The translations under genes and the position numbers were made by a program. A stretch of DNA of 25,882 nt from Acidobacteriaceae bacterium UBA1307 (GTDB taxonomy: Bacteria > Acidobacteriota > Terriglobia > Terriglobales > Acidobacteriaceae), in assembly GCA_002307235.1 (NCBI GenBank), contig DBTV01000015.1, positions 1-25,882 of the forward strand. Reading direction: 5' to 3'. The notes beneath the pieces were generated by a model, which had not been told where the DNA came from, searched no databases, and was given only the letters and a program-made list of their open reading frames with translations. This document shows positions 15,840 to 22,636 of the stretch, piece after piece; position 1 is the first letter of the stretch; every line of letters begins with the position of its first letter.

Positions 15840-15990
15840 AGCCATGAATGAGGGGCAGGTTTCACCGCGCCCCGACGGGGCGCGTGGCGATTGCAGGCAG
15901 GCTTTCCCCGGGTTCTGCCTTCCCCTCGCCTTGCTCGGCTTCGGCTGCACCCGGGGCTATTTTCATTGCGTCCCCATGGGGCGCTTCTCG
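15840..15990. repeat. Structured intergenic element rich in palindromes
   Basis: The convergent gap after hpnE holds CGCGCCCC-GAC-GGGGCGCG (15866-15884), GGCAG/CTGCC (15896-15919), CCCCGGGT/ACCCGGGG (15906-15913 with 15949-15956) and a second CCCC-AT-GGGG type palindrome near 15970. It looks like a dispersed extragenic palindromic repeat and may end transcription from both sides, although no T run follows. Confidence 0.4.
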
Positions 15991-15992
15991 AT

Positions 15993-16394
15993 TTAATGCG
16001 CCAGAAAATAGACGCCGATGCAGACCAGAATCGCAGCGATCCAGCGGCGGCGGTCGACGTTTTCCTTGAGGAAAAATTTTGCGCCGATGGCGTTGGTGAC
16101 CAGCGTCAGCGAGGCCGAGGCCGGAGCCACCAGACCGAGGCTCAGATGGTTCAGCGCAAATAAAAGCGAAAAGAACGACAGTGCCAGAAAGAACACGCCG
16201 CAGAAAAACAAGGGGCAGGTGATGACGGCGCGAATGGCGCCCGCCATGCCGGATTGTTCGCGAATCTCGTCGAGGTCGCCGATGGACTTCATCGCGGCAG
16301 CGGTGAGAATTTCGCCGGTCGACGAGGTGCAGACGACGGCGAGAATCATGCCGGTGGCAATCCAGAAATCGCGCGAGACCACGGGGAGGATCAT
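15993..16394 (-). CDS. Half-size DMT/EamA-type transporter, second of a pair
   Basis: This 133-aa membrane protein has four predicted helices: FWIATGMILAVVCTS, AIRAVITCPLFFCGVFFLAL, LFALNHLSLGLVAPASASLT and RRWIAAILVCIGVYFLA. The LVAPASASLTLVTNAIGAKFFLKE segment is the DMT signature around helices 3 and 4. ATG 16394 overlaps the stop of the preceding gene (ATGA) and has a near-perfect AGGAGGT ribosome binding site. Pairs of four-helix DMT proteins usually work as antiparallel heterodimers, as in the EbrAB and ArnEF systems. Substrate unknown. Its position beside hopanoid genes may hint at a lipid-linked or polyol substrate, but this is not supported by sequence. Confidence 0.82.
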   Translation of the reverse strand: MILPVVSRDFWIATGMILAVVCTSSTGEILTAAAMKSIGDLDEIREQSGMAGAIRAVITCPLFFCGVFFLALSFFSLLFALNHLSLGLVAPASASLTLVTNAIGAKFFLKENVDRRRWIAAILVCIGVYFLAH

Positions 16395-16810
16395 GGTTGC
16401 ACCTCCTTGTGCGGTTCGGGCTCGGTGTGCGCTGGTCCTTGCGCCACAAAGCCCACGCCGACGGTGATCAGCACCACGCCCAGCCAGCGCTGCCAACTGA
16501 TGGTCTCATGCAGCCAGAAGCGCGCCAGCAGCTCGACGATGATGTTGCCGAAGGCCGTGGCGGGCAGCACGTAGGTCAGGTCAGCCCAGGAGAGTGCGGT
16601 CAGGTAGCTTGCGAAAAAGCCGATCAGCAGGGCGATGCCCACCACGATCCACGGCGTAAAGACCGCGGTAATGAGCGAGAGAGGATGCGCGAGCGAGACC
16701 GCGGGCAACTGCGTCATGCCCTGCGATAGACAAGAGTCGCCGAGCGGCGCACAGATCGCGACCAATCCAAGGATCAGGTATTGTCGCGGTTTCAGATGAT
16801 TTTCAGACAT
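16391..16810 (-). CDS. Half-size DMT/EamA-type transporter, first of a pair
   Basis: A 139-aa protein with four predicted helices: YLILGLVAICAPLGDSCLSQ, FTPWIVVGIALLIGFFASYL, ALSWADLTYVLPATAFGNII and WQRWLGVVLITVGVGFVAQ. The ADLTYVLPATAFGNIIVELLARFWLHE segment is the DMT helix 3-4 signature. ATG 16810 lacks a clear Shine-Dalgarno. A terminator of hpnJ stands just upstream, so this pair is its own transcription unit. It overlaps the second half by four bases, giving coupled equal synthesis. The two halves differ in sequence, as expected for a heterodimer with fixed opposite orientation. Confidence 0.82.
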   Translation of the reverse strand: MSENHLKPRQYLILGLVAICAPLGDSCLSQGMTQLPAVSLAHPLSLITAVFTPWIVVGIALLIGFFASYLTALSWADLTYVLPATAFGNIIVELLARFWLHETISWQRWLGVVLITVGVGFVAQGPAHTEPEPHKEVQP

Positions 16811-16839
16811 GGAGATTGCTTGAAAGATCCAGTTCTGAG

Positions 16840-16872
16840 AAAAGCGCGGACCGGTTGCCCGATCCGCGCTTT
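16840..16872 (-). terminator. Rho-independent terminator of hpnJ
   Basis: On the minus strand, a GC-rich stem (AAAGCGCGGA with TCCGCGCTTT, 16841-16850 and 16863-16872) with a 12-nt loop is followed by TTTTCTC, beginning 21 nt after the hpnJ stop. Confidence 0.75.
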
Positions 16873-16893
16873 CTGCGAAGTTTGGTGCTGTGG

Positions 16894-18354
16894 TTAGTCC
16901 GCCGCCGAGGCCTGCTTGTCGCGGGTCTGCTTGACCAGCTTGTTACGCTGGGTGCGGAGCTTGAGGAACGACTTGGCTTCTTCATAGAGACGCGGCACGT
17001 CGCCGTTGACGATCGCCTTCCAGACCACGCGGAAGGCCGCCTTCGGGCGGAAGAAGTATTCGTCGTAGAACTTGTGCACCATCTCGAGCACATAGTCGGC
17101 CGGCAGGCCGGGATACTCGATATGCGCCAACTGGTGGCCACCGGCATCGCTCATCGCCTCGTGGTTAATGAAGCCGTTGGCATGGGCGTAGTCGTAGAGT
17201 TCGGTGCCCGGCAGCGCATGTGCCACCGAAACCTGAATGGTTTCACAGTCGAGTTTCTTGGCGAAGTTGATCGTGTTGCGGATCGACTCCTTGGTCTCGC
17301 CCGGCAGGCCGAGAACGAAGTCGGCATGTACGGTGAGACCGAGCGAGTGGCAGTCCTTGGCGAACTGCAGCGCGCGCTCCACGGTGGCACCCTTCTTGAT
17401 GTTCTTGAGGATCTGCGGATCGCCCGACTCGAAGCCGACGATCAGCAGCCGACAACCGGCTTCCTTCATCGCCTTCAGCGTTTCGTAGTCGGTGGTGACG
17501 CGCGAGGTGCAACTCCAAGTCAGCTTGAGCGGCTTGAGCTTCTCGCACAGTTCGATGGTGCGCGGCTTCTGGATGTTGAAGGTGTCGTCGTCGAAGAAGA
17601 ATTCCTTGACCTCGGGGAAGTTCTCCTTGGCCCAGGCCAGCTCGGCGGCAACGTCGTCGGTGGAACGCTTGCGCCACGCGTGTCCGCTCATCGTCTGCGG
17701 CCACAGGCAGAAGGTGCACTGCGCCGGGCAGCCGCGCGTCGAATAGAGCGCGATAAACGGATGCAGCAGGAAGGGCACGTTGTAGCGCGTCACATCGAGG
17801 TCGCGCTTGTAGATCTTCGTGGCCCACGGCATCGCGTCCAGATTCTCATTGAGCGGGCGATCGGCGTTGTGCGCAATCGTGCCGCCATCGCGATAGCTGA
17901 CGCCGAGAATCTCGGCCAGGGGCTTGCCCTGCGCGTAGTCGATGACGGAGAACTCGAACTCGCGGCGGCAGACAAAGTCGATCGCGGCGCACTCGTTGAG
18001 CGCGCGTTCGGGGTCGGTGGTCACCGGCGGTCCGACGAAGGCGATCTTGATGGCAGGGTGCGCGGCCTTGACGGCCTCGGCCAGCTTGTGGTCGCTCTGC
18101 CAGCCCACCGTCGAGGTGAACAGCACCAGGAACTCATAGTCCTTGGCGATCTTGATCGTCTCCTCGGCGGAGACGTGATGCGGCGGAGCATCGAGCAGAC
18201 GCGAACCTTCGAGCAGGCCGGCCGGGTAGGTCAGCCACACCGGGTACCAGTAGGACTCGATTTCACGCGTCGCGGGCCAGCGGGAGCTGGCACCACCATC
18301 GAACTTCTCAAACGAGGGCGGGTTCAGAAAAAGCGTCTTCAGGGGCATAGACAT
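16894..18354 (-). CDS. hpnJ: Hopanoid-associated B12-type radical SAM protein HpnJ
   Basis: This 486-aa protein matches the HpnJ family from end to end: LKTLFLNPPSFEKFDGGA at the start, REIESYWYPVW, a B12-binding-like N-terminal domain, then the radical SAM cluster C209-PAQ-C213-TF-C216-LWPQT. EFFFDDDTF, GFESGDPQIL and HADFVLGLPGETKE follow. In Burkholderia HpnJ is needed to make cyclitol-ether bacteriohopanepolyols together with a glycosyltransferase (HpnI) and a deacetylase (HpnK); neither partner is in this window. Starts at 18363, 18354 or 18348 are possible. ATG 18354 is chosen because TAAAAT lies 7 nt ahead, matching other apparent leaderless genes here; 18348 has AAGGGA upstream. It runs opposite to the main hpn operon and has its own terminator. 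Confidence 0.9.
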   Translation of the reverse strand: MSMPLKTLFLNPPSFEKFDGGASSRWPATREIESYWYPVWLTYPAGLLEGSRLLDAPPHHVSAEETIKIAKDYEFLVLFTSTVGWQSDHKLAEAVKAAHPAIKIAFVGPPVTTDPERALNECAAIDFVCRREFEFSVIDYAQGKPLAEILGVSYRDGGTIAHNADRPLNENLDAMPWATKIYKRDLDVTRYNVPFLLHPFIALYSTRGCPAQCTFCLWPQTMSGHAWRKRSTDDVAAELAWAKENFPEVKEFFFDDDTFNIQKPRTIELCEKLKPLKLTWSCTSRVTTDYETLKAMKEAGCRLLIVGFESGDPQILKNIKKGATVERALQFAKDCHSLGLTVHADFVLGLPGETKESIRNTINFAKKLDCETIQVSVAHALPGTELYDYAHANGFINHEAMSDAGGHQLAHIEYPGLPADYVLEMVHKFYDEYFFRPKAAFRVVWKAIVNGDVPRLYEEAKSFLKLRTQRNKLVKQTRDKQASAAD

Positions 18355-18361
18355 CCCTTTC

Positions 18362-18367
18362 ATTTTA
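18362..18367 (-). promoter_or_regulatory. Putative -10 box of hpnJ
   Basis: TAAAAT on the minus strand is followed by 7 nt (GAAAGGG) and ATG 18354. No good -35 hexamer is seen; the GC-rich upstream sequence does not help. Confidence 0.3.
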
Positions 18368-18472
18368 GCATTCGGGTACTACATCCCGCGCCGCCCGGCC
18401 ATCAGGGGAAGAGAGCCGCCACGCGAGATGGGGTTTAAATCCTACAAACAACGTCGTTCATCGGAACTGGTT

Positions 18473-19810
18473 CTACTTGGTCTTCAGTTCGTCGAGCCAG
18501 TCGGTGATGTGGCCGAGGGCGCGCAACAGACCCAGTCGCGCCTTGGTCAGGTTGAAGTTGGCCTCAAGCGCGTCGAGAGCCTTTTGCCTCTCTTCGATGC
18601 GCGCCAACTGCTCAGCCTTGGGCGTGATCTGCGGCGTGCTGCTGGCACCGTTGCCGAACTCCATCTGCGCAAGCACGGTCTGCAGTTGCTCGGTGGCCAA
18701 CTGCTGCTTCAGGCTCGTGACCTCGGCGTAGGCATCCAGTTGGCGAATCGTGCCGCTTAACGTGGCGACCTGCAGATCATTCTGCTGTTCGGCCTGTTCG
18801 GCCTCGGTTTTGGCGCGCAGAGCCTCGGCAGAGGAGGCGTGCATCTTGGCCAGATGAGCCATGTCAAACAGGGGAATCTGCACGTTGATGCCCGAACTGA
18901 AGTTGTTGGCGGGCAGACGGCGCGCGTAGTAATTGTTGGCGTTGTTGAGCAGTGTCGTGTTGCGGTTATACTGCGCGCCGAAGTTGAACTGCGGCCAGTA
19001 ATGCGTCTCGTTGTCACCCTTGGCCTGCATGTTCTTGGCACGCGCCTGCATGCGCGCGGCCTCGACGCCGGGCAGAGGGTTTGCCGAGGCCGTGCCGCGA
19101 ATCGATGGAACCTCAGGGATGCTCTTGTGGTCTACCTGAATCGCTTCCTTCGACAGGCCGGTCAGCGCCTCCAGTTGCGCCGCCAGTGTCTGCGCGCGCG
19201 CCTCCAGTTGCACCCGCTTCAGGCGAATCTCGGCCGCCGTCAGCTTGGCTTCGATCACCGCGCTGGCCGGATCGACACCCGCTTCGGCGCGTTGCTGCTC
19301 AATCTCAATGAGACGGGCGGTGTGCTCTTCCTGCTGCTGCGTCGTAGCCAGCTCGGTCTGCACGGTGTCCAGTTCGATGTAGGCCAGCGAGGCGTCAAGA
19401 GCCACCTGTTCGCTGGCTTCTTTCAGATTGAGCACCGCGGCTTTTCTACCCAATTTGGCTGAATCGATAAAGTGCTTTTGCGGAATGCCGAAGACCAGCG
19501 ACTGCACGGAGGCCGACCAGATGGATGCAGGCGAGCCCGTAAAGCCGACCGAAGGAAAGACAGGCAGTCCCGAGCCGATCTGCAGGGAAGGGATCATGAT
19601 GCCGCGTGTCTCGGCCAGCGAGGCCGCGGCCTTGTCGACGTCGGCCTGTGCCAGACGGATTGCGCTGCTGTTGCGCTGCGCCAGCAGAACGACGGACGAC
19701 AGCGAGACCTGAGCCGAGGCAGGCAACACTGTGCCGACCAGCGTGGCCAGCAGAAGGGTGCAGCGTGTACGCGAATTGAGCTTTAACGACAAAGGTTCAG
19801 TCAGATTCAA
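18473..19810 (-). CDS. TolC-type outer-membrane efflux protein
   Basis: A 445-aa outer-membrane channel subunit. It has a signal peptide (TRCTLLLATLVGTVLPASAQ, cleavage after about residue 34) and two coiled-coil repeats typical of the OEP family: the first around 40-240 with long heptad-rich helices (LAETQQQEEHTARLIEIE region), the second around 255-435 with YWPQFNFGAQYNRNTT and INVQIPLFDM, the beta-barrel and helix-start signatures. The start is TTG 19810, overlapping the TPR gene stop as TTGA; no better start precedes the signal peptide. Third gene of the adaptor-TPR-TolC operon. Such proteins form the trimeric exit duct for ABC, MFS or RND pumps. hpnJ follows about 110 nt later, on its own probable promoter. 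Confidence 0.9.
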   Translation of the reverse strand: MNLTEPLSLKLNSRTRCTLLLATLVGTVLPASAQVSLSSVVLLAQRNSSAIRLAQADVDKAAASLAETRGIMIPSLQIGSGLPVFPSVGFTGSPASIWSASVQSLVFGIPQKHFIDSAKLGRKAAVLNLKEASEQVALDASLAYIELDTVQTELATTQQQEEHTARLIEIEQQRAEAGVDPASAVIEAKLTAAEIRLKRVQLEARAQTLAAQLEALTGLSKEAIQVDHKSIPEVPSIRGTASANPLPGVEAARMQARAKNMQAKGDNETHYWPQFNFGAQYNRNTTLLNNANNYYARRLPANNFSSGINVQIPLFDMAHLAKMHASSAEALRAKTEAEQAEQQNDLQVATLSGTIRQLDAYAEVTSLKQQLATEQLQTVLAQMEFGNGASSTPQITPKAEQLARIEERQKALDALEANFNLTKARLGLLRALGHITDWLDELKTK

Positions 19811-20808
19811 AACTTAGCTTCCTGCGCAGGTTTGTATGCGTGGGCCAGCGCCAGCGCCTGCGTGCGCTCGTGTTCTGCTCCTGCCCGATCTCCGAATTGC
19901 GCCTTCAGGCGCGCCAGTCGCAGATGTGCCTCAAAGGCTGGACCCTCTTCGGTCTTGCCACTGCTTGCCAGATACGCTTCCAGCATCTTGGAGGCAAAAC
20001 CCGGATCGCGATGGGATTCAATCAGCACGCCGGCGCCATCATAGAGTGCCACGGTCGCGCCACGGTCATGGCTGGCCGCGGCATAGGCGCTGTGTACCGC
20101 CGCCTCCACATCCTGCCAGCGCTGGCGACGGCGAAAGAAGCTGGCCAATGTCGTCCAGTGCAGCGCCGGATGCGGGCTCGAGGCGATGGCTGCGCGAAAC
20201 TCGCGCTCGGCCGCGCCGTAATCCTTGCGGGCTTCGGCAAGGCGCGCGCGCAGTTGATGCGCCCGTGCGCTGTCGACTGGCTCCAGTTGCGCAATGACCC
20301 GCTCGGCCTTGTCCTGGCCGCCGCCCACCACGCCCGGCGCTTCCACGTAGAACTCGCCCAGATCGCTCAGCGCATCGGCATTGCGAGCACTGAGCCGTAC
20401 CGCGGTTTCAAACTCGGCGCGGCTGCGCTTGCCGAGCGAATAGGCGCTCAAAAACGAGATGTGACCGGCGCGCTCACCGAGCGCCCGGCCCAGCCACAGA
20501 TGCAGGTTCGAGTTGCCGCCGTCGAGTCGCGTGGCGGCCTCGCAACGGCTGGCCGCCTGATCCCACTGCTTCAGCGTCAGATAGACCCGGCAGGCCAGAT
20601 TCTGCGCCTCGGCGTTGTTCGCGCCGTTCTGTGGCAGCGCATAGAGCAGGCCCAGCGCCTTGTCTGCTTCACCGGCATCGAGCGCGGCGTGCGCCTGAGC
20701 CAGTTTGTCCTGCTGCGCAGGCGCCAGCGCGGCGGACAGCAACACAGCCGCCACCGGAAGCAGAAGGCGTGCGCGCCTGCCCGGCTTTTGCCCGTTGCGC
20801 ATACTCAC
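19807..20808 (-). CDS. Secreted TPR-repeat protein between adaptor and TolC genes
   Basis: A 333-aa protein starting at GTG 20808 (overlapping the adaptor stop, GTGA) or at ATG 20802 two codons later. A signal peptide (RARLLLPVAAVLLSAALAPAQQ) directs it to the periplasm. The rest is helical with tetratricopeptide-type repeats: AHAALDAGEADKALGLLYALP, VYLTLKQWDQAASRCEAATRL, SRAEFETAVRLSARNADALS, ARKDYGAAEREFRAAIASSP and KAQFGDRAGAEHERTQALAL. TPR proteins are docking platforms, so it may link the adaptor to the outer-membrane duct or recruit a partner pump. No enzyme motif is seen. Its stop overlaps the TolC gene start. Its place between an adaptor and its duct is unusual. Confidence 0.85.
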   Translation of the reverse strand: MSMRNGQKPGRRARLLLPVAAVLLSAALAPAQQDKLAQAHAALDAGEADKALGLLYALPQNGANNAEAQNLACRVYLTLKQWDQAASRCEAATRLDGGNSNLHLWLGRALGERAGHISFLSAYSLGKRSRAEFETAVRLSARNADALSDLGEFYVEAPGVVGGGQDKAERVIAQLEPVDSARAHQLRARLAEARKDYGAAEREFRAAIASSPHPALHWTTLASFFRRRQRWQDVEAAVHSAYAAASHDRGATVALYDGAGVLIESHRDPGFASKMLEAYLASSGKTEEGPAFEAHLRLARLKAQFGDRAGAEHERTQALALAHAYKPAQEAKF

Positions 20809-22043
20809 CGCAGAACCTTGACCGCGGCACCGGAGGTGAGCGGCTGGCCGTTCGTGCTGCCCACCGCGACTGTGTCGCCGTCTTTCAGGCCGTGCAGAAT
20901 CGCGATCTGCGAAACCGTTGCGATGCCCGTGGTGATCGGCGTGCGCTCCAGCTTGTTGTTGACGATCTTGAAGACATAGGCCTTGCCGTTTTCCGAGTAC
21001 ACGGCCTGACGAGGAATCGTCAGCGCGCTCGGATCGCTTGAGGTCGTGGCCGTCACGTTGACGTTGGTGTCCGGCAGCAGTCCGCTGTTGTTGTCGTCGA
21101 TCGAGACCAGCACCTCGCCCACGTTGCGCGTGCCATAGGTCGTCACGCTTGCGGGGGGGCGCACGATGCGTCCGTGCCACTCATGGCCCGGACGGGCATC
21201 CCACTTGATGACAATGGGAGCGTTGGCCGTCAGGTGAGCGATGTCGACCTCGTCAAAGTAGGCGCGAATCTGTTCGCGATGCAGATCAGCCATCTCGACC
21301 AGAGCCTGCCCCTCTTCGGTGTAGTCGCCGGCATGGGCGCTCACACTGTAGACGGTGCCCGCCGATGGGGCGCGAAGCACGGTTTGCGCCAGTTCCGCGT
21401 GCGCCGAGGCCAGTGCGGCCTGCGCGTCGGCCAGTGCGGCCTTGGCCCGGGCTACTTCTGCGGGCGAATAGCGATGCTGCGCGCTGGTTTCGAGCCCGTG
21501 CAGGGCCGCTTCGTCCGTCGCCAGACGTTGCCGCGCCGCCGCCACCTCGCTCTGCGAGGCCGCGCCGGTTGCCGCCAGCCGGTTCAGCGCATTCAGGTCA
21601 CGTTGCGCCTGATCGCGCTCGATCTTGGCGCGGGTAATCTCGGTGCTGGCGCCCTGACGCTGCTCGAGCGTGCCATTATGCAGCACCGCCTCAAGGCCGG
21701 CCTGGGCCGACTTCACGCCGCTTTCCGCCGTCGCCACATGAGCCCTGGCATTGACGTCGTCGAGCACAACCAAGACCTTTCCGGCCGGAACTTGTTCGCC
21801 CACATGGACATACACGGCTTTTACGCGCGCGACCGCGGCGCTGTAAAGGGTGGACTTTTCCATGGGCTCAACCCGCCCATTGGTGCTCACCGTACTCTTC
21901 AGTTCCTGGTGTGCAATCTGCTCGGCACGCACGGGAAGCTGTTCGCGCAGCATGTGCTGCGTGACGAAGAAAACCACTACTGCAACGATGGCCAAACCCT
22001 GCCAGAACCAGAGCCGTACCCGATTTTTTTTCTCGTCTGTCAT
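20805..22043 (-). CDS. HlyD/MacA-type membrane fusion protein (efflux adaptor)
   Basis: A 412-aa periplasmic adaptor. It has an N-terminal anchor helix at about 11-29 (LWFWQGLAIVAVVVFFVTQ), a biotinyl-lipoyl-like segment (KAVYVHVGEQVPAGKVLVVLD), a long coiled-coil hairpin rich in Ala/Glu/Gln (about 100-205), the second lipoyl half (TVLRAPSAGTVYSVSAHAGDYTEEGQ), a beta-barrel domain and a C-terminal membrane-proximal domain (GIATVSQIAILHGLKDGDTV). ATG 22043 is chosen because MTDEKKNRVR precedes the anchor; the longer frame to 22169 is not family-like. A TATACT box (22060-22065) lies upstream. First gene of an adaptor-TPR-TolC operon that has no inner-membrane transporter in the window, so it must team with a pump encoded elsewhere. 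Confidence 0.9.
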   Translation of the reverse strand: MTDEKKNRVRLWFWQGLAIVAVVVFFVTQHMLREQLPVRAEQIAHQELKSTVSTNGRVEPMEKSTLYSAAVARVKAVYVHVGEQVPAGKVLVVLDDVNARAHVATAESGVKSAQAGLEAVLHNGTLEQRQGASTEITRAKIERDQAQRDLNALNRLAATGAASQSEVAAARQRLATDEAALHGLETSAQHRYSPAEVARAKAALADAQAALASAHAELAQTVLRAPSAGTVYSVSAHAGDYTEEGQALVEMADLHREQIRAYFDEVDIAHLTANAPIVIKWDARPGHEWHGRIVRPPASVTTYGTRNVGEVLVSIDDNNSGLLPDTNVNVTATTSSDPSALTIPRQAVYSENGKAYVFKIVNNKLERTPITTGIATVSQIAILHGLKDGDTVAVGSTNGQPLTSGAAVKVLR

Positions 22044-22059
22044 GCTCTTAACCAGAGTC

Positions 22060-22065
22060 AGTATA
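22060..22065 (-). promoter_or_regulatory. Putative -10 box of the adaptor-TPR-TolC operon
   Basis: TATACT on the minus strand, ending 16 nt before ATG 22043, in the 113-bp gap shared with divergent queF. No clear -35. Confidence 0.35.
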
Positions 22066-22144
22066 TAGGACTCCGGAACCTCCATCTTGGTGACAGAAAA
22101 AATGATCCGCTCGGAAAGTGTTTCTTTCGCCACCCCGCCCCAGA

Positions 22145-22150
22145 TACAAT
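22145..22150 (+). promoter_or_regulatory. Putative -10 box of queF
   Basis: TACAAT is followed by 6 nt (AAACCC) and ATG 22157, giving a very short or absent leader. No Shine-Dalgarno is present, which fits leaderless translation. Confidence 0.4.
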
Positions 22151-22156
22151 AAACCC

Positions 22157-22555
22157 ATGGCATCTTCACCCCGTTACACTGACGAACACGCCAAGGCAGG
22201 CCTGGATTTTCCCTTTCCGGCCATTGAAACCTGGCAAAACCAGTTTCCTGCCTACGAGATCATCATCGACGATCCGGAGATCACCTCCGTCTGCCCCAAG
22301 ACCGGCCTGCCGGACTTCGGCAAGATCGTCATCCGCTACATGCCGCGCGAGCGCTGCCTTGAGCTCAAGTCGCTCAAGGAGTACCTGTTCAGCTTCCGCA
22401 ACCTCGGCATTTTTCAGGAAAACATCGTCAACCAGGTGCTCGTGGACATCGTCAAGGCGGCCGATCCGGTCTGGGCCATCGTTCACGGAGAGTTCCGTCC
22501 CCGCGGCGGTATCGGTACCTCGGTCGAAGCCCGCTGGCCTCGTCCCCAGGTCTAG
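22157..22555 (+). CDS. queF: NADPH-dependent 7-cyano-7-deazaguanine (preQ0) reductase QueF
   Basis: QueF reduces the nitrile of preQ0 to the amine of preQ1 in queuosine biosynthesis. The 132-aa protein is the short (unimodular) type. The catalytic Cys is C46 (SVCPKTGLPDFG) with D53, and the QueF motif E69-L-K71-S-L-K74-EYLFSFRN is intact. The NQVLVDIVKAADPVWAIVHG and FRPRGGIGT segments also fit the family. ATG 22157 is used; the frame extends upstream but without family residues. It stands alone, divergent from the efflux operon and closed by a terminator; the window has no other queuosine gene. Confidence 0.95.
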   Translation: MASSPRYTDEHAKAGLDFPFPAIETWQNQFPAYEIIIDDPEITSVCPKTGLPDFGKIVIRYMPRERCLELKSLKEYLFSFRNLGIFQENIVNQVLVDIVKAADPVWAIVHGEFRPRGGIGTSVEARWPRPQV

Positions 22556-22573
22556 GGTACTGAGGCAAGAGCA

Positions 22574-22605
22574 GGCGCGCGGCTGATTCACGTCGCGCGC
22601 CTTTT
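22574..22605 (+). terminator. Rho-independent terminator of queF
   Basis: GGCGCGCGGC (22574-22583) pairs with GTCGCGCGCC (22592-22601, one G-U) around an 8-nt loop and is followed by TTTT, 18 nt after the queF stop. Confidence 0.8.
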
Positions 22606-22636
22606 GTGCGCAATGAGCAAGGAGTGGAACCCTCCG

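Noticed and set aside
15862..16449. 195-aa minus-strand frame through the DMT gene and the intergenic gap
   Set aside because: Out of frame with the four-helix protein; its end is translation of the palindromic gap.
16816..18438. 540-aa plus-strand frame opposite hpnJ
   Set aside because: Low-complexity Arg/Leu/Val composition; hpnJ on the minus strand has full family motifs and its own terminator.
19840..22586. Long plus-strand frames (379 and 470 aa) opposite the efflux operon
   Set aside because: Shadows of the adaptor and TPR genes; one runs out of frame through queF.
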